A stretch of DNA of 64,000 nucleotides from Micromonospora aurantiaca ATCC 27029 (GTDB taxonomy: Bacteria > Actinomycetota > Actinomycetes > Mycobacteriales > Micromonosporaceae). The stretch spans positions 5,464,001 through 5,528,000 of the forward strand of contig NC_014391.1 of NCBI RefSeq assembly GCF_000145235.1. The letters run 5' to 3'. Each line of letters starts with the position of its first letter. Positions within the stretch are counted from its first letter, which is position 1. The position numbers were made by a program, and so were the translations under genes. Shown here piece after piece: positions 18,016 to 27,124 of the stretch. The notes beneath the pieces are model-generated. The model ran no database searches and had not been told where the DNA came from. It saw only the letters and a program-made list of their open reading frames with translations.

Positions 18016-18120
18016 GGCGCGGTGTCGGGAGGCGCGGTGTCGGGAGGCGCGGTGTCGGGAGGCGCGGTGTCGGGAGGCGCGGTGTCGGGAGGCGCGGTGT
18101 CGGGAGGCGCAGCGCCGGGC
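18016..18120. repeat. 15-bp tandem repeat, six perfect copies plus one degenerate
   Basis: Unit GGCGCGGTGTCGGGA repeated without change from 18016 to 18105, then a degenerate copy to 18120. Similar half-units (GCGCAGCGCGGGG, GTCCGGAGGGCGC) surround it. Non-coding by position. Confidence 0.9.
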
Positions 18121-18171
18121 GTCCTCCGGAGGGCGCAACGCGGGGCGTCGGGAGCGCGCAGCGCGGGGCCG

Positions 18172-18669
18172 CTACTGCTCGTTCGGGTGGTCGAATGTCG
18201 CGCGTTGCGGGTGGTGGTAGCGGACGCCCCGGGAGTCTGTGGTCGCGCCGCCCGGCCACGCGCGGGCGCTCGGCGGCACCGCGCCGCGCGGCAGCGACCC
18301 GACGCTCGCCGCGCCGCCCGGGAGTGCGCGGGCGCTCGTGGGCACCCGGGCTCGCCCGATCACCGGCTCCATCTGGCGGCGGAAGCGGTCTCGTTCCTGC
18401 TCGGGCACCTGCGCGGCGGTGCGGACGACCATCTCGGCCACCACGTCGTTGAGCTTGACCATCGCCGCCACCGCGATCGGCAGCACCAGCACCGCCCACC
18501 AGCTCACCAGTTCGGCGAGCGCGAGCAGCACGGCCAGCGCCACCGCGCCCTCGAAGAAGAGGAAGCAGAGCACCCCACCCGGGTTGACGAAGCGCAGTCC
18601 CAGCACCCGGGCGTAGAGCGGACGGTACCGCTCCTCGTCCGTGGCCACCGTCGACCACGCTCGGGTCAC
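18172..18669 (-). CDS. Hypothetical two-helix membrane protein
   Basis: 165 residues starting at GTG 18667-18669, which overlaps the holA stop by GTGA, so it is translationally coupled to holA. The N-terminal part contains DEERYRPLYARVLGLRFVNP, then two hydrophobic helices (VLCFLFFEGAVALAVLLALAEL and WWAVLVLPIAVAAMV), then KLNDVVAEMVVRTAA and a low-complexity Pro/Ala/Gly-rich cytoplasmic tail. Similar small proteins follow holA in related genomes. No function can be assigned. Confidence 0.7.
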   Translation of the reverse strand: MTRAWSTVATDEERYRPLYARVLGLRFVNPGGVLCFLFFEGAVALAVLLALAELVSWWAVLVLPIAVAAMVKLNDVVAEMVVRTAAQVPEQERDRFRRQMEPVIGRARVPTSARALPGGAASVGSLPRGAVPPSARAWPGGATTDSRGVRYHHPQRATFDHPNEQ

Positions 18670-19646
18670 CGGGCGCCGCCCTGCCGGGCCGCGGCCACCG
18701 AGAACACGGCCCGCTCCAGCGCGTACGCCCGGTCGTCGGCGCCACCCTTGACCGCCGCGTTGCACTCGGCTGCCACCCGCATCGCCTCGACCAGGCCCTC
18801 CGGCGTCCAGCCCCGGGCGCGTACCTGGGCCTTCTCGATCTTCCAGGCCGGCATGCCGAGCGTCTTGGCCAGCTGGAACGCGCTGCCCCGGCCGGCGGCG
18901 GCGACCCGGGCGACGGTCCGTACGCCGTCGGCCAGCGCATCGGCGATCGGCACCGGGTCCACGCCGACGTGCAGCGCCCACCGCAGCGCCTCCAGCGCGC
19001 CCGGCACGTCACCGACCATCGTCGCGTCGGCGACGGTGAAGCCTGTCACCTCGGCCCGTCCCCGGTAGTAGCGGGCGACAGTGTCAGCGCCGATCCGCCC
19101 GTCGGTGTCGGCGACCAGCTGCGAGCAGGCGGCGGCCAGCTCACGCATGTCGTTCCCGACGGCCGCGACCAGGGCGTCGGCCGCGTCGGGCGTGCACTTG
19201 CCGCCGATGCGGCGGATCTCGTCCCGCACGAAGGCGGCCCGCTCGCGGTCACCCTTGAGCTTCACCGCCGGCACCACAGTGGCGCCCGCCGCCCGCAGAC
19301 CGTCGGCGAACGCCTTGCCCTTGGCCCCGCCCAGGTGCAGCACCACGAGCTGGACGTCCGGGTCGGGATTCTTCGCGTACGCCAGCAGCGCGGTGGACAG
19401 GTCCTTGCGGGCGTCCTGGCCGGAGCGGAGCACGAGCACCCGGCGACCGCCGAACAGCGACGGGCTGAGCATCTCGGCGATCTCGCCGACGGTGAGCGTC
19501 CCGGCCTGGTATTCCCGCACGTCCACGTCGGGGTCGACCTCGCGGGCCCGGGCGACGGCTTCGGTGACCGCTCGCGTGGCGAGCAGCTCCTCGTCGCCGA
19601 GGACGAGCACAATAGGAGGCAGGTCGGCGGGGGTCACGTCGCCCAT
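18666..19646 (-). CDS. holA: DNA polymerase III subunit delta
   Basis: Delta subunit of the clamp loader, which opens the sliding clamp. 326 residues with the family opening PPIVLVLGDEELLATRAV, LRSGQDARKDLSTALLAYAK in the RecA-like domain, and KCTPDAADALVAAVGNDMRELAAACSQL in the lid region. The ATG 19644-19646 is chosen; the frame upstream of it does not look like delta. It precedes a small membrane gene by overlap and lies next to comEC, the usual arrangement. Confidence 0.94.
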   Translation of the reverse strand: MGDVTPADLPPIVLVLGDEELLATRAVTEAVARAREVDPDVDVREYQAGTLTVGEIAEMLSPSLFGGRRVLVLRSGQDARKDLSTALLAYAKNPDPDVQLVVLHLGGAKGKAFADGLRAAGATVVPAVKLKGDRERAAFVRDEIRRIGGKCTPDAADALVAAVGNDMRELAAACSQLVADTDGRIGADTVARYYRGRAEVTGFTVADATMVGDVPGALEALRWALHVGVDPVPIADALADGVRTVARVAAAGRGSAFQLAKTLGMPAWKIEKAQVRARGWTPEGLVEAMRVAAECNAAVKGGADDRAYALERAVFSVAAARQGGAR

Positions 19647-19769
19647 ACTCGCACGCCCTCCAACCCGGCCGGGCCTGCTCATCGGGGACTGTGACGGCGC
19701 AGCCCGCACACAGCGCAAATCCAGACATTTGACTTGATTCCCCATCTACCGCAACAAGATCCCCCCGGT

Positions 19770-22313
19770 TCAGCGTGGCGCTCCCGACTCGGCGCCGCGC
19801 CTCACCACCGCGAGACCGCCACCCGCCTGGACCGCCGCGACGTCCCCGTCGGTGTCGGTACGCAGCACCCGCGCACCGCCCCGGGTCAGCCGGTCCAGCA
19901 GCCCGGCGTTAGGGTGCCCGTAGTCGTTGTCGACGCCCACGCACACGAGAGCCACCGCCGGGCGTACCGCGGCCAGGAACTCCGGCGCCTGGTACGCCGA
20001 CCCGTGGTGGGCGACCTTCAGCACGTCGGCCCGGATCGCGGCGGCCGGTGTGGTCTCCAGCATCGCCCGCTGCTCCTCCGTCTCGGCGTCACCGGTGAGC
20101 AGGATCCGTACCCCGCCCACGGTGGCGGCCAGAACCAGCGAGTTGTTGTTCGGATCCGACCGGCTGCCCCGCAGCGGGTACGGCGGCCCGACCGCGACCA
20201 GGTCCACCGCGCCCGCCCGCCACCGCCAGCCCGCCTGCACCGCAGCGAGCGACGCACCGGCCCGGCGGGCCGCCTCGCGTACCTGGGCAGCGCCGTAGGG
20301 TGGCTCGGACCAGGACGGACCCACCACCGCGCCCACCCGCCGGCCCCGGAACACCCCGGCCACGCCGCCGACGTGGTCGACGTGGAAGTGGCTGACCACC
20401 AGCAACGGCACCTCGCGTACGCGCAGGCGGCGCAGGCAGGCGTCCACGCCGGACGGCTCCGGGCCGGCGTCCACCACCACGGCCCGGCCGGCGGCGACCG
20501 GCAGCACCACCGCGTCCCCCTGCCCCACCGCGCACGCCACCACCACCCAGCCGCGCGGCGGCCAGCCGGAGGCGAGCAGCCGCACCGGTACCGCGCCAAG
20601 CACCACCGCCACCACGACGACAGCGATCAGCCGCCGCGCCCGGCGTCGCCGGAAGGCGAGCAGCAGCGCCACGCTCACCGCCGCCAGCAGCAGGGCCCCT
20701 GCCACCCCACCCGCCCACGGTAGGTTCCCGGCCGGCAGGTCCGCGCCGTACGCGGCCACCGCCACCAGCCAGCGCGCCGGCCAGCTCGCCAGCCAGGCGA
20801 GGAACTCCGCGCCGCCCGGCCACAGCGGCGACAGCACCGCCGCCAGCACGCCGAGTACGGTGGCCGGCGCGACGGCCGGCACCGCGAGCAGGTTCGCCGG
20901 TACCGCCACCAGGCTCACCGTCGCGGACAGTCCAGCGATCACCGGGCCGCAGGCCAGTTGCGCGGCGGCAGGCACCGCGAGCGCCTCGGCGAGCCCGGCC
21001 GGTACGCCCCGGCGCCGCAACGCGTCCCGCCATCCCGGCGCGAACAGCAGCAGTCCCCCGGTGGCGCAGACCGACAACGCGAAACCCGGGTCGCCCGCGA
21101 GGTCGGGGTCGTACAGGACCAGCCCGGTGACAGCGGTGGCGAGCGCAGGCAGCGTCGACCGGGACCGCCCGGCGGCGAGCGCGGCGAGCCCGATCGCGCC
21201 CATCGCGGCGGCACGTACCACGCTCGGTGAGGGCCGCACCAGGATGACGAACCCGACGAGCGCGAGGACGCAGAGCACGGCGGCGGTACGCGGGCCGGCG
21301 CGCGCCCAGCGGGCCAGCAGCAGCACCGCTCCGACGACGATCGCCACGTTGGAGCCGGACACCGCGTTGAGATGCGTCATCCCGGTGGCCCGGAAGTCCT
21401 CCTCCACCTCCGGCAGCAGCCGGCTGGTGTCCCCTACCACCAGACCCGGCAGCAGCCCGCCCGGCGCGTCGGGCAGCGGCTCGCAGGCCCGTTGCAGCCC
21501 GGCCCGCAGCACCCCTGCCGCTCGTTGCGGCCACGATGCGTCGCCGCGCAGCGTGGGCGGGTCGGCGGTGGAGAGCACGGCGGCGGTCAGGTCGCCGCCG
21601 CGCGGGGCGGCCAGCCTCCCCCGGCTGGTGACCCGCTGCCCGGGGAGCAGTGGACGCCAGGCCGGGTCGGTGGCGAGCACCAGCGCGCGTACGGGGCCGG
21701 TGACCCGGACGCCGTCGGGTCCGGTGAGCCGGATCAGATCCACGCGGACCAGCAGCATCGGCGGGCGGCCGGGCGCGCCGCGTACCGGGCGGGGATCGTC
21801 GCGCAGCACCAGCTCGGCGGTGACCGGGGCACGGTCGGTGACGAGCGCGCGGATCGGGGCGGCGTCGCGGACCGCGACCCGCGCGCCGGTGGCTGCCGCG
21901 CCGCAGAGCACACCGAGCAGTACGGCGACCGCGATCCAGCCGTAGCGGCGGGCAGTCGCGCTCGGCCGCCCCAGCACGCCGCCCAGGTGCAGGCCCGTGA
22001 GCAGAGCCAGCGCGGTGGCGACAGCGGCCACCCACACGGTCGACCGGACACTCAGGTGCAGCCCGGCCAACGCGGCGAGCCACGCAGCCACCGCCAGTCC
22101 GGCCAGCCGCAGGTCGGGCACGTCGCGGTCCGGCGCCTTACCGTCGGTGGTGCCGGAGGCTGCGGAAGCGCCCGGGCCACGCTCACCACCCGCCGCAGCG
22201 CCGGGCAACACCCGCTCCGCGCCGATCGCCGCAGCACCCACTCGATTCGGGACGCTCTCACCGGCGAGGCCGGGGCGATCCGGTGCCCGGCGCGGTCCGC
22301 GACGGGCGGTCAC
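19770..22313 (-). CDS. comEC: ComEC/Rec2 family DNA uptake protein
   Basis: 847-residue polytopic membrane protein proposed to form the channel for single-stranded DNA. An N-terminal hydrophobic region and OB-like domain (RDAAPIRALVTDRAPVTAEL) are followed by the competence domain (MTHLNAVSGSNVAIVVGAVL, HLNAVSG motif) with many helices, and a C-terminal metallo-beta-lactamase domain with VSHFHVDHVGG and LTGDAE. GTG 22311-22313 overlaps the comEA stop by GTGA. Whether the organism is naturally competent is not known from this; the pair is conserved widely in actinobacteria. Confidence 0.93.
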   Translation of the reverse strand: MTARRGPRRAPDRPGLAGESVPNRVGAAAIGAERVLPGAAAGGERGPGASAASGTTDGKAPDRDVPDLRLAGLAVAAWLAALAGLHLSVRSTVWVAAVATALALLTGLHLGGVLGRPSATARRYGWIAVAVLLGVLCGAAATGARVAVRDAAPIRALVTDRAPVTAELVLRDDPRPVRGAPGRPPMLLVRVDLIRLTGPDGVRVTGPVRALVLATDPAWRPLLPGQRVTSRGRLAAPRGGDLTAAVLSTADPPTLRGDASWPQRAAGVLRAGLQRACEPLPDAPGGLLPGLVVGDTSRLLPEVEEDFRATGMTHLNAVSGSNVAIVVGAVLLLARWARAGPRTAAVLCVLALVGFVILVRPSPSVVRAAAMGAIGLAALAAGRSRSTLPALATAVTGLVLYDPDLAGDPGFALSVCATGGLLLFAPGWRDALRRRGVPAGLAEALAVPAAAQLACGPVIAGLSATVSLVAVPANLLAVPAVAPATVLGVLAAVLSPLWPGGAEFLAWLASWPARWLVAVAAYGADLPAGNLPWAGGVAGALLLAAVSVALLLAFRRRRARRLIAVVVVAVVLGAVPVRLLASGWPPRGWVVVACAVGQGDAVVLPVAAGRAVVVDAGPEPSGVDACLRRLRVREVPLLVVSHFHVDHVGGVAGVFRGRRVGAVVGPSWSEPPYGAAQVREAARRAGASLAAVQAGWRWRAGAVDLVAVGPPYPLRGSRSDPNNNSLVLAATVGGVRILLTGDAETEEQRAMLETTPAAAIRADVLKVAHHGSAYQAPEFLAAVRPAVALVCVGVDNDYGHPNAGLLDRLTRGGARVLRTDTDGDVAAVQAGGGLAVVRRGAESGAPR

Positions 22314-23446
22314 ACCGTCACCAGTTCCTTGAGCTGCTCGTACCGGGCGTCGCCGATGCCGTCGACCTGCCGCAGGTCGGACACGGACCGGAACCCGCCG
22401 TTGCGGTCCCGGTGGTCGAGGATCCGCTGGGCGAGCACCGGGCCGACGCCCGGTAGCGCGTCGAGCTGGGCCAGCGTCGCGGTGTTGAGGTTGACCGGGC
22501 CGGCGGGTGCCGCCGAGCCGCCCGGCGCACCGCCGCCCGCCGCCGGGCCGGGTGCGGCCTGCCCGGGTGGGGCGGTGACGCCGACCAGGATCAGCTCCCC
22601 GTCCGTGACCTTGCGGGCGGGATTGAGCAGCGCCACGTCGACGCCGGGCAGCGCGCCGCCCGCCGCCTCGATCGCGTCGGCCACCCGCGCGCCGGCCGGG
22701 AGGCGGACGAGGCCGGGACGCCGGACCTTGCCGGCGAGCGCGACGACCACCTGACCGGGTGAGCCCGCCGACATCGGCGCTCCGGGCACCGCGCCGGTCG
22801 TGGCACTCACCGGCGCCTCGGAGGACGCCGCGACCGGCTGGACGGGCTCGGCGCTGGGACGCGCGCGCCACGCCCAGACGGCAGCCACCACGACCACCAC
22901 TGCGGCCACCGCCGCGAGCGCGCGTACGCCCCGGCGGCCGGGATCGAACGCCCCGGGGCCGGGCAGCCGCGACGCGAGCCCACGCTCGGTCGCCGGAGCG
23001 TCGCCTATGCCGTCGGCGTCCGGATCGGCGGAGGCTGGCTCCGACCCGAACGAATGCTCCCGCCCGCTGTCGTGCTCTGGAAAGCCGGGGCGCAGGCCGG
23101 GAACCGGCTCGATCTCGTCCGTAGCAGGCCCGGGCCGAGCTCGGAGATCGGGCCAGGGGACGCCGAGGGCGGGCCCGGCACCGGCACCGGCCCCGAAGAC
23201 CGGCCCGGCTTCCCCGAGACCGGACACGCGACCGGGCCCGGAGACGCGGCCGAGACCGGACACGCTGCCGGACCCGGACACGGTGCCGGGCCCGGACAGG
23301 GACGGCCCCGGCCGCCGCGAGGACCGCTCCGCCCTGCCCGACTCGCCCAAGCGGTCAGCGGGGATCGGCGGAACAGCAGCGGCATCCGTGAACCCGAACA
23401 GCCGGGCGAGCCGCCGCCGTACCGTCGTCTCCTCGTCGTCTGGCAC
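22310..23446 (-). CDS. comEA: ComEA family helix-hairpin-helix DNA-binding protein
   Basis: 378 residues. A long cytoplasmic N-terminus rich in Gly, Ser and Pro (GPGTVSGSGSVSGLG-type runs) is followed by one hydrophobic helix (VRALAAVAAVVVVVAAVWAW), an SLBB domain (VVVALAGKVRRPGLVRLPAG) and the C-terminal helix-hairpin-helix pair (VNLNTATLAQLDALPGVG, GFRSVSDLRQVDGIG) that binds double-stranded DNA outside the membrane. GTG 23444-23446 is a reasonable start; the open frame continues upstream to a TTG. Translationally coupled to comEC. Confidence 0.9.
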   Translation of the reverse strand: MPDDEETTVRRRLARLFGFTDAAAVPPIPADRLGESGRAERSSRRPGPSLSGPGTVSGSGSVSGLGRVSGPGRVSGLGEAGPVFGAGAGAGPALGVPWPDLRARPGPATDEIEPVPGLRPGFPEHDSGREHSFGSEPASADPDADGIGDAPATERGLASRLPGPGAFDPGRRGVRALAAVAAVVVVVAAVWAWRARPSAEPVQPVAASSEAPVSATTGAVPGAPMSAGSPGQVVVALAGKVRRPGLVRLPAGARVADAIEAAGGALPGVDVALLNPARKVTDGELILVGVTAPPGQAAPGPAAGGGAPGGSAAPAGPVNLNTATLAQLDALPGVGPVLAQRILDHRDRNGGFRSVSDLRQVDGIGDARYEQLKELVTV

Positions 23447-23597
23447 GGCTCGGGACGCTACGGCGACGGCTCGCCCCGCATCGGCCGGTGAGTCCTCGCC
23501 TGTGGACAGCACGGGCACTGTGGACAGGCACCCGATCAAGCCCCGGCTCTGCTAGGTGTGCCCGGGTGACGGATCGCCGGCGGCGGGCGTGGTCATG

Positions 23598-24374
23598 TCA
23601 ACGTGCCTCCGGGTCCAGCCCGAGCACCGCCCGTCCTCCGTCGACCGGCACCGTCGCGCCGTTGACGAACGAGGCGCGGTCGGAGAGCAGGAACGCGACC
23701 ACCTCGGCCACCTCGTCGGTACGCCCGATCCGGCCGGCCGGGTGCAGCCGGGCCACCTCCGCGTCGACGTGCGCCGCCTCCTCCGGGTCGAGTCCGGCGA
23801 GGTAGGCGGCGTGCCGTTCGGTGTGGATGGAGCCGAGCGCGACCGCGTTGGCGCGGATTCCGCGGGGAGCGTAGTCGACGGCGAGCGCCCGGGTCAGCCC
23901 CTCCAGCGCGGCCTTCGCGGTGGCGTACGGCAGGGCGCCCGGCACCGCCCGGCGGGCCTGGTGGGAGGAGACGTTGACGATCGCGCCGCCGGTCCCAGCC
24001 GCAAGGAACCGGCGTACGGCGGTGGCGGCCCCGGCCACGGCGGGGCGCAGGTTGAGCGCGATCAGGTCGACGACCTCGCCCGCGGGCGCACGGTGCAGGT
24101 CGGCGTTGCGGAAGACGGCGGCGTTGTTGACCCAGCCGGCCAGCGGCGCGTACGCCTCGGCGCGGTCGGCGGCCCGGCCGGTGACCGTCTCGTCGCCGGC
24201 GTCCCCGGTGACGGCGTGCAGCCGGTCGGCGAGCGGATGCCGGGCCAGCCAGTCCAGCGCGCCGGTGTCCCGCTCGACCACGACCACTGTGCCACCGTCG
24301 GCGGCCAGCCGTTCGACGACGGCCCGCCCGACGCCGCGCCCGCCGCCGGTGACGACGTACGACAGCAGGCTCAT
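23598..24374 (-). CDS. SDR family oxidoreductase
   Basis: 258-residue short-chain dehydrogenase. VVTGGGRGVGRAVVERLA is the cofactor motif, VNNAAVF replaces NNAG, and the catalytic triad is in NVSSHQARRAVPGALPYATAK (Ser, Tyr, Lys as YATAK). The C-terminal pattern FVNGATVPVDGGRAVLG is the classical SDR end. Preceded by DegV on the same strand with 9 bp between, probably one operon. Substrate unknown. Confidence 0.88.
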   Translation of the reverse strand: MSLLSYVVTGGGRGVGRAVVERLAADGGTVVVVERDTGALDWLARHPLADRLHAVTGDAGDETVTGRAADRAEAYAPLAGWVNNAAVFRNADLHRAPAGEVVDLIALNLRPAVAGAATAVRRFLAAGTGGAIVNVSSHQARRAVPGALPYATAKAALEGLTRALAVDYAPRGIRANAVALGSIHTERHAAYLAGLDPEEAAHVDAEVARLHPAGRIGRTDEVAEVVAFLLSDRASFVNGATVPVDGGRAVLGLDPEAR

Positions 24375-24383
24375 CCGGCCACC

Positions 24384-25238
24384 CTAGGGCGTGCGGCGGT
24401 GAACCACCACGCAGGCCAGCCCAGGTCCGGCGTGGGCGGCGACGACGGCTCCGGCCTCGGTGACGTACGTGTCGCGCAGGCGGTCGCCCAGCCGCTCGGT
24501 CAGCGCCGCCAGCAACTGCTCGGCCCGCTGCGGCGCGGCGAGGTGGTGCACCGCGATGTCCACAGGGGCGTCCCCTGCCGCCTCGACTGCGAGGTCGACC
24601 AGGCGTGCCACGCCCCGGCTGGCGGTACGGACCTTGTCCTTGACCACGATCGCGCCGTCCGGCATGTGCATGATCGGCTTGACCGAGAGGGCGGTGCCGA
24701 GCAGCGCCTCGGCCGCGTTGATCCGGCCGCCCCGGCGCAGGAACTCCAGGGTGTCGACGTAGAAGTAGATGGTGGTCCGGGCGACCGCGTCGAGCGCCGC
24801 GTCGCGTACCCCGGTCAGGTCGGCGCCCCGCGCGGCGGCCGCGGCGGCGGCGAGCGCCGGGAAGCCGAGGCCCATGCCTGTGGATCGGCTGTCCACGACT
24901 GTGACGCGGTCGTCGCCGACCTCGGCGGCGGCCAGCCGGGCGGCTTCGACGGTGCCGGACAGTTCGGCGGACAGGTGCACCGACACCACGCCGTCGGCGC
25001 CCTCGGCGAGCAGCGCGCGGTAGACCTGCGCGAACTGTTCGGGCGCGGGCCGGGACGTGCTCACCGAGACCCGCCGGCCGCTCAGCGCGCGGGTGGCGTC
25101 GGCCGGGGAGGTCTCGACGCCCTCCAGCCCTTCTGCGCCGTTGAGGACGACTGTGAGCGGGACGACTGTGAGCCCGCGTGCGCGGACCAGGTCGGGGGGC
25201 AGGTAGGCGGTGGAGTCGGTGACGACCGCGACGGGCAT
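24384..25238 (-). CDS. DegV family fatty-acid-binding protein
   Basis: 284 residues. DegV proteins (FakB type) bind a fatty acid and present it to the FakA kinase. The N-terminal VAVVTDSTAYLPPDLV and the VSVSTSRPAPEQFAQVYRAL segment (usually TSQPS) are family hallmarks, with VVDSRSTGMGLGF and a C-terminal HHLAAPQRAEQLLAAL. ATG 25236-25238 is chosen over GTG 25247. FakA is not in this window. Upstream of the SDR and downstream of the phosphatase, all on the minus strand. Confidence 0.9.
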   Translation of the reverse strand: MPVAVVTDSTAYLPPDLVRARGLTVVPLTVVLNGAEGLEGVETSPADATRALSGRRVSVSTSRPAPEQFAQVYRALLAEGADGVVSVHLSAELSGTVEAARLAAAEVGDDRVTVVDSRSTGMGLGFPALAAAAAAARGADLTGVRDAALDAVARTTIYFYVDTLEFLRRGGRINAAEALLGTALSVKPIMHMPDGAIVVKDKVRTASRGVARLVDLAVEAAGDAPVDIAVHHLAAPQRAEQLLAALTERLGDRLRDTYVTEAGAVVAAHAGPGLACVVVHRRTP

Positions 25239-25286
25239 GACCGGCACGCTAGCCGATGGCGCTGTGACGTGCCGGGGCCGGAGGTG

Positions 25287-25934
25287 TCAGACCGCGTCGG
25301 TGAGCGCCGGCTGGGTGATCAGGCCGACGTTGTGTGCGCGCAGGTGCCAGCCCGGGCGGGTGCGCCGCTCCACGCCGTCGTTGTGGCGCAGCTCGGTCCA
25401 GTGGCAGTTCGCCAGCGAGCCGAGGCTGCGCAGCACCGTGTGGTCCCAGCCGAGCAGGTGCCCGACGCCCTGCCGGGCGCCGCCGCCGTGGGTGGTCACC
25501 ACGACGGTGCCGCCGGTGGCGAGGTCGGCCGCGTCCTGGAACCCGGCGCCGAGTCGGGCGCCCAGGTCGCCCAGGGGCTCGATGCCGGCGCCGGGGTCGG
25601 GGTCGCCGGCCCGCCAGCGGGCGTACTCGTCGGGGAACCGCTCGGCCACCTCGGTCAGGGTGAGGCCCTGCCACTGGCCGAAGTGCCGTTCGCGCAGCCG
25701 GGCGTCGGAGCGGACCGGCAGCCCGGTCAGCGCCGCGAGCGCGGCGGCGGTGTCGGCGGCCCGGCGCAGGTCGCTGGCGACGATCGCGTCCGGGCGCAGC
25801 GCGGCCAGCACCGGCGCCGCGGCGCGGGCCTGCTCCCGGCCGAGGTCGTTGAGCGGCACGTCGGTCTGACCCTGGACCCGGCTCGCGGCGTTCCAGTCGG
25901 TGTTGCCGTGCCGCCAGATGATCAGGCGGGTCAT
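25287..25934 (-). CDS. Histidine phosphatase family protein
   Basis: 215-residue phosphoglycerate-mutase-like phosphatase. Catalytic motif RHGNTDWNAASRVQG (RHG), second basic site in LRERHFGQWQG, and the second histidine in THGGGARQG. Members of this type next to rsfS and nadD act as general phosphatases or glucosyl-3-phosphoglycerate phosphatases; sequence alone does not choose. ATG 25932-25934 overlaps the rsfS stop by ATGA, so the two are coupled. Confidence 0.92.
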   Translation of the reverse strand: MTRLIIWRHGNTDWNAASRVQGQTDVPLNDLGREQARAAAPVLAALRPDAIVASDLRRAADTAAALAALTGLPVRSDARLRERHFGQWQGLTLTEVAERFPDEYARWRAGDPDPGAGIEPLGDLGARLGAGFQDAADLATGGTVVVTTHGGGARQGVGHLLGWDHTVLRSLGSLANCHWTELRHNDGVERRTRPGWHLRAHNVGLITQPALTDAV

Positions 25935-26335
25935 TCCGCGGTGGCGGTGCCGGCGGCCGAGTCGGCCAGGTCGCGATCGGTGAACGGGATCTGCGGGCAG
26001 TCCTTCCAGAGCCGGTCGAGCGCGTAGAACTCGCGCTCCTCGGTGTGCTGGACGTGGACCACGATGTCGACGTAGTCGAGCAGCACCCAGCGGCCACCCC
26101 GCTCGCCCTCGCGGCGCACCGGCTTGGCCTTCTCCGGCAGCTCCAGCAGGCGCTCCTCGATGGCGTCGACGATGGCGAGCACCTGACGCTCGTTCGGAGC
26201 GGCGGCCAGCAGGAACGCGTCGGTGATCGCGAGCTGGTCGCCCACGTCGATGATGACGATGTCCTGTGCCTTCTTGTCGGCCGCGGCCTGGGCGGCGGCC
26301 ATCGCCAGCTCGTGCGCGCGTTCGGAAACTGTCAC
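25931..26335 (-). CDS. rsfS: Ribosome silencing factor RsfS
   Basis: Binds ribosomal protein L14 and blocks subunit joining when nutrients are short. 134 residues with the core KKAQDIVIIDVGDQLAITD, APNERQVLAIVDAIEERL and the signature RWVLLDYVDIVVHVQHTEERE, followed by FYALDRLWKDCPQI. GTG 26333-26335 is preceded by GAAGGAGAACG, a strong ribosome binding site; the upstream frame extension to 26377 has none. Part of the nadD-rsfS-phosphatase block. Confidence 0.96.
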   Translation of the reverse strand: MTVSERAHELAMAAAQAAADKKAQDIVIIDVGDQLAITDAFLLAAAPNERQVLAIVDAIEERLLELPEKAKPVRREGERGGRWVLLDYVDIVVHVQHTEEREFYALDRLWKDCPQIPFTDRDLADSAAGTATAE

Positions 26336-26445
26336 CGTTCTCCTTCGATCAACCGTGCGACCCTCCAAGCCTCTCACACCCGGCGGTGCGGCGACTTGTC
26401 AGTTCTGGTCGATTTCAGGCATGAACCGGGATGTAAGGGGGCGAA

Positions 26446-27042
26446 TCATCGCTGGTAGAGGCGCCGTTTCGCGATGTACTGCACCACACCGTCGGGCACC
26501 AGGTACCACACCGGCTCCCCGCGGGCGACGCGCGCGCGGCAGTCGGTCGAGGAGATGGCCATCGCGGGCACCTGCACCAGGCTCACCGAGTCGGCGGGGA
26601 GGTGCTTGTCGGTGAGTTCGAAGCCGGGCCGGGTCACGCCGATGAAGTGGGCCAGTTCGAGCGCCTCGTCCAGGTCCTTCCAGGAGAGGATGCGCTCCAG
26701 GGCGTCCGCGCCGGTGATGAAGAACAGCTGCGCCTTCGGGCCGTACTCGGCGTGCAGGTCGCGCAGCGTGTCGACGGTGTAGGTGGGACCGCCCCGGTCG
26801 ATGTCGACCCGGCTCACCTGGAAACGCGGGTTGGAGGCGGTGGCGATCACTGTCATGAGGTAGCGGTCCTCGGCCGGGGTGACCGCTTCCTCCGCCTTCT
26901 GCCACGGTTGCCCGGTCGGCACGAAGACGACCTCGTCCAGGCCGAACCGGTCGGCCACCTCGCTCGCCGCCACCAGGTGCCCGTGGTGGATCGGGTCGAA
27001 CGTGCCGCCCATGATGCCGACCCGCCGGATGTCTTCCTCCAC
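26446..27042 (-). CDS. nadD: Nicotinate-nucleotide adenylyltransferase
   Basis: Joins ATP to nicotinate mononucleotide to form deamido-NAD. 198 residues. Nucleotidyltransferase motif GGTFDPIHHGHL near the N-terminus and ISSTDCRARVARG (the ISSTxxR motif) near the C-terminus are complete. GTG 27040-27042 is the start, giving VEEDIRRVGIMGG. Lies 110 bp upstream of rsfS on the same strand, the standard actinobacterial pair. Confidence 0.96.
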   Translation of the reverse strand: MEEDIRRVGIMGGTFDPIHHGHLVAASEVADRFGLDEVVFVPTGQPWQKAEEAVTPAEDRYLMTVIATASNPRFQVSRVDIDRGGPTYTVDTLRDLHAEYGPKAQLFFITGADALERILSWKDLDEALELAHFIGVTRPGFELTDKHLPADSVSLVQVPAMAISSTDCRARVARGEPVWYLVPDGVVQYIAKRRLYQR

Positions 27043-27124
27043 CCAGCGATCGTAGGCCGCGCGCCGGACGGGCCCGGGCGGGGTCGGCCACGCCGGGCGG
27101 ATCAGCCCGCCCGGCGTGCCCCGG

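Larger units (their letters stand above)
17718..18171. other. Gene-free, repeat-rich gap between rpsT and the holA unit
   Basis: 454 bp between the rpsT stop and the stop of the small membrane gene. It holds the rpsT terminator, a GATCTTG inverted repeat and a 15-bp tandem repeat. All six frames are open in places only because of extreme GC content; I see no coding signal. Confidence 0.7.

Noticed and set aside
18016..18120. Possible CRISPR array
   Set aside because: The 15-bp units are directly adjacent with no spacers and there are no cas genes.
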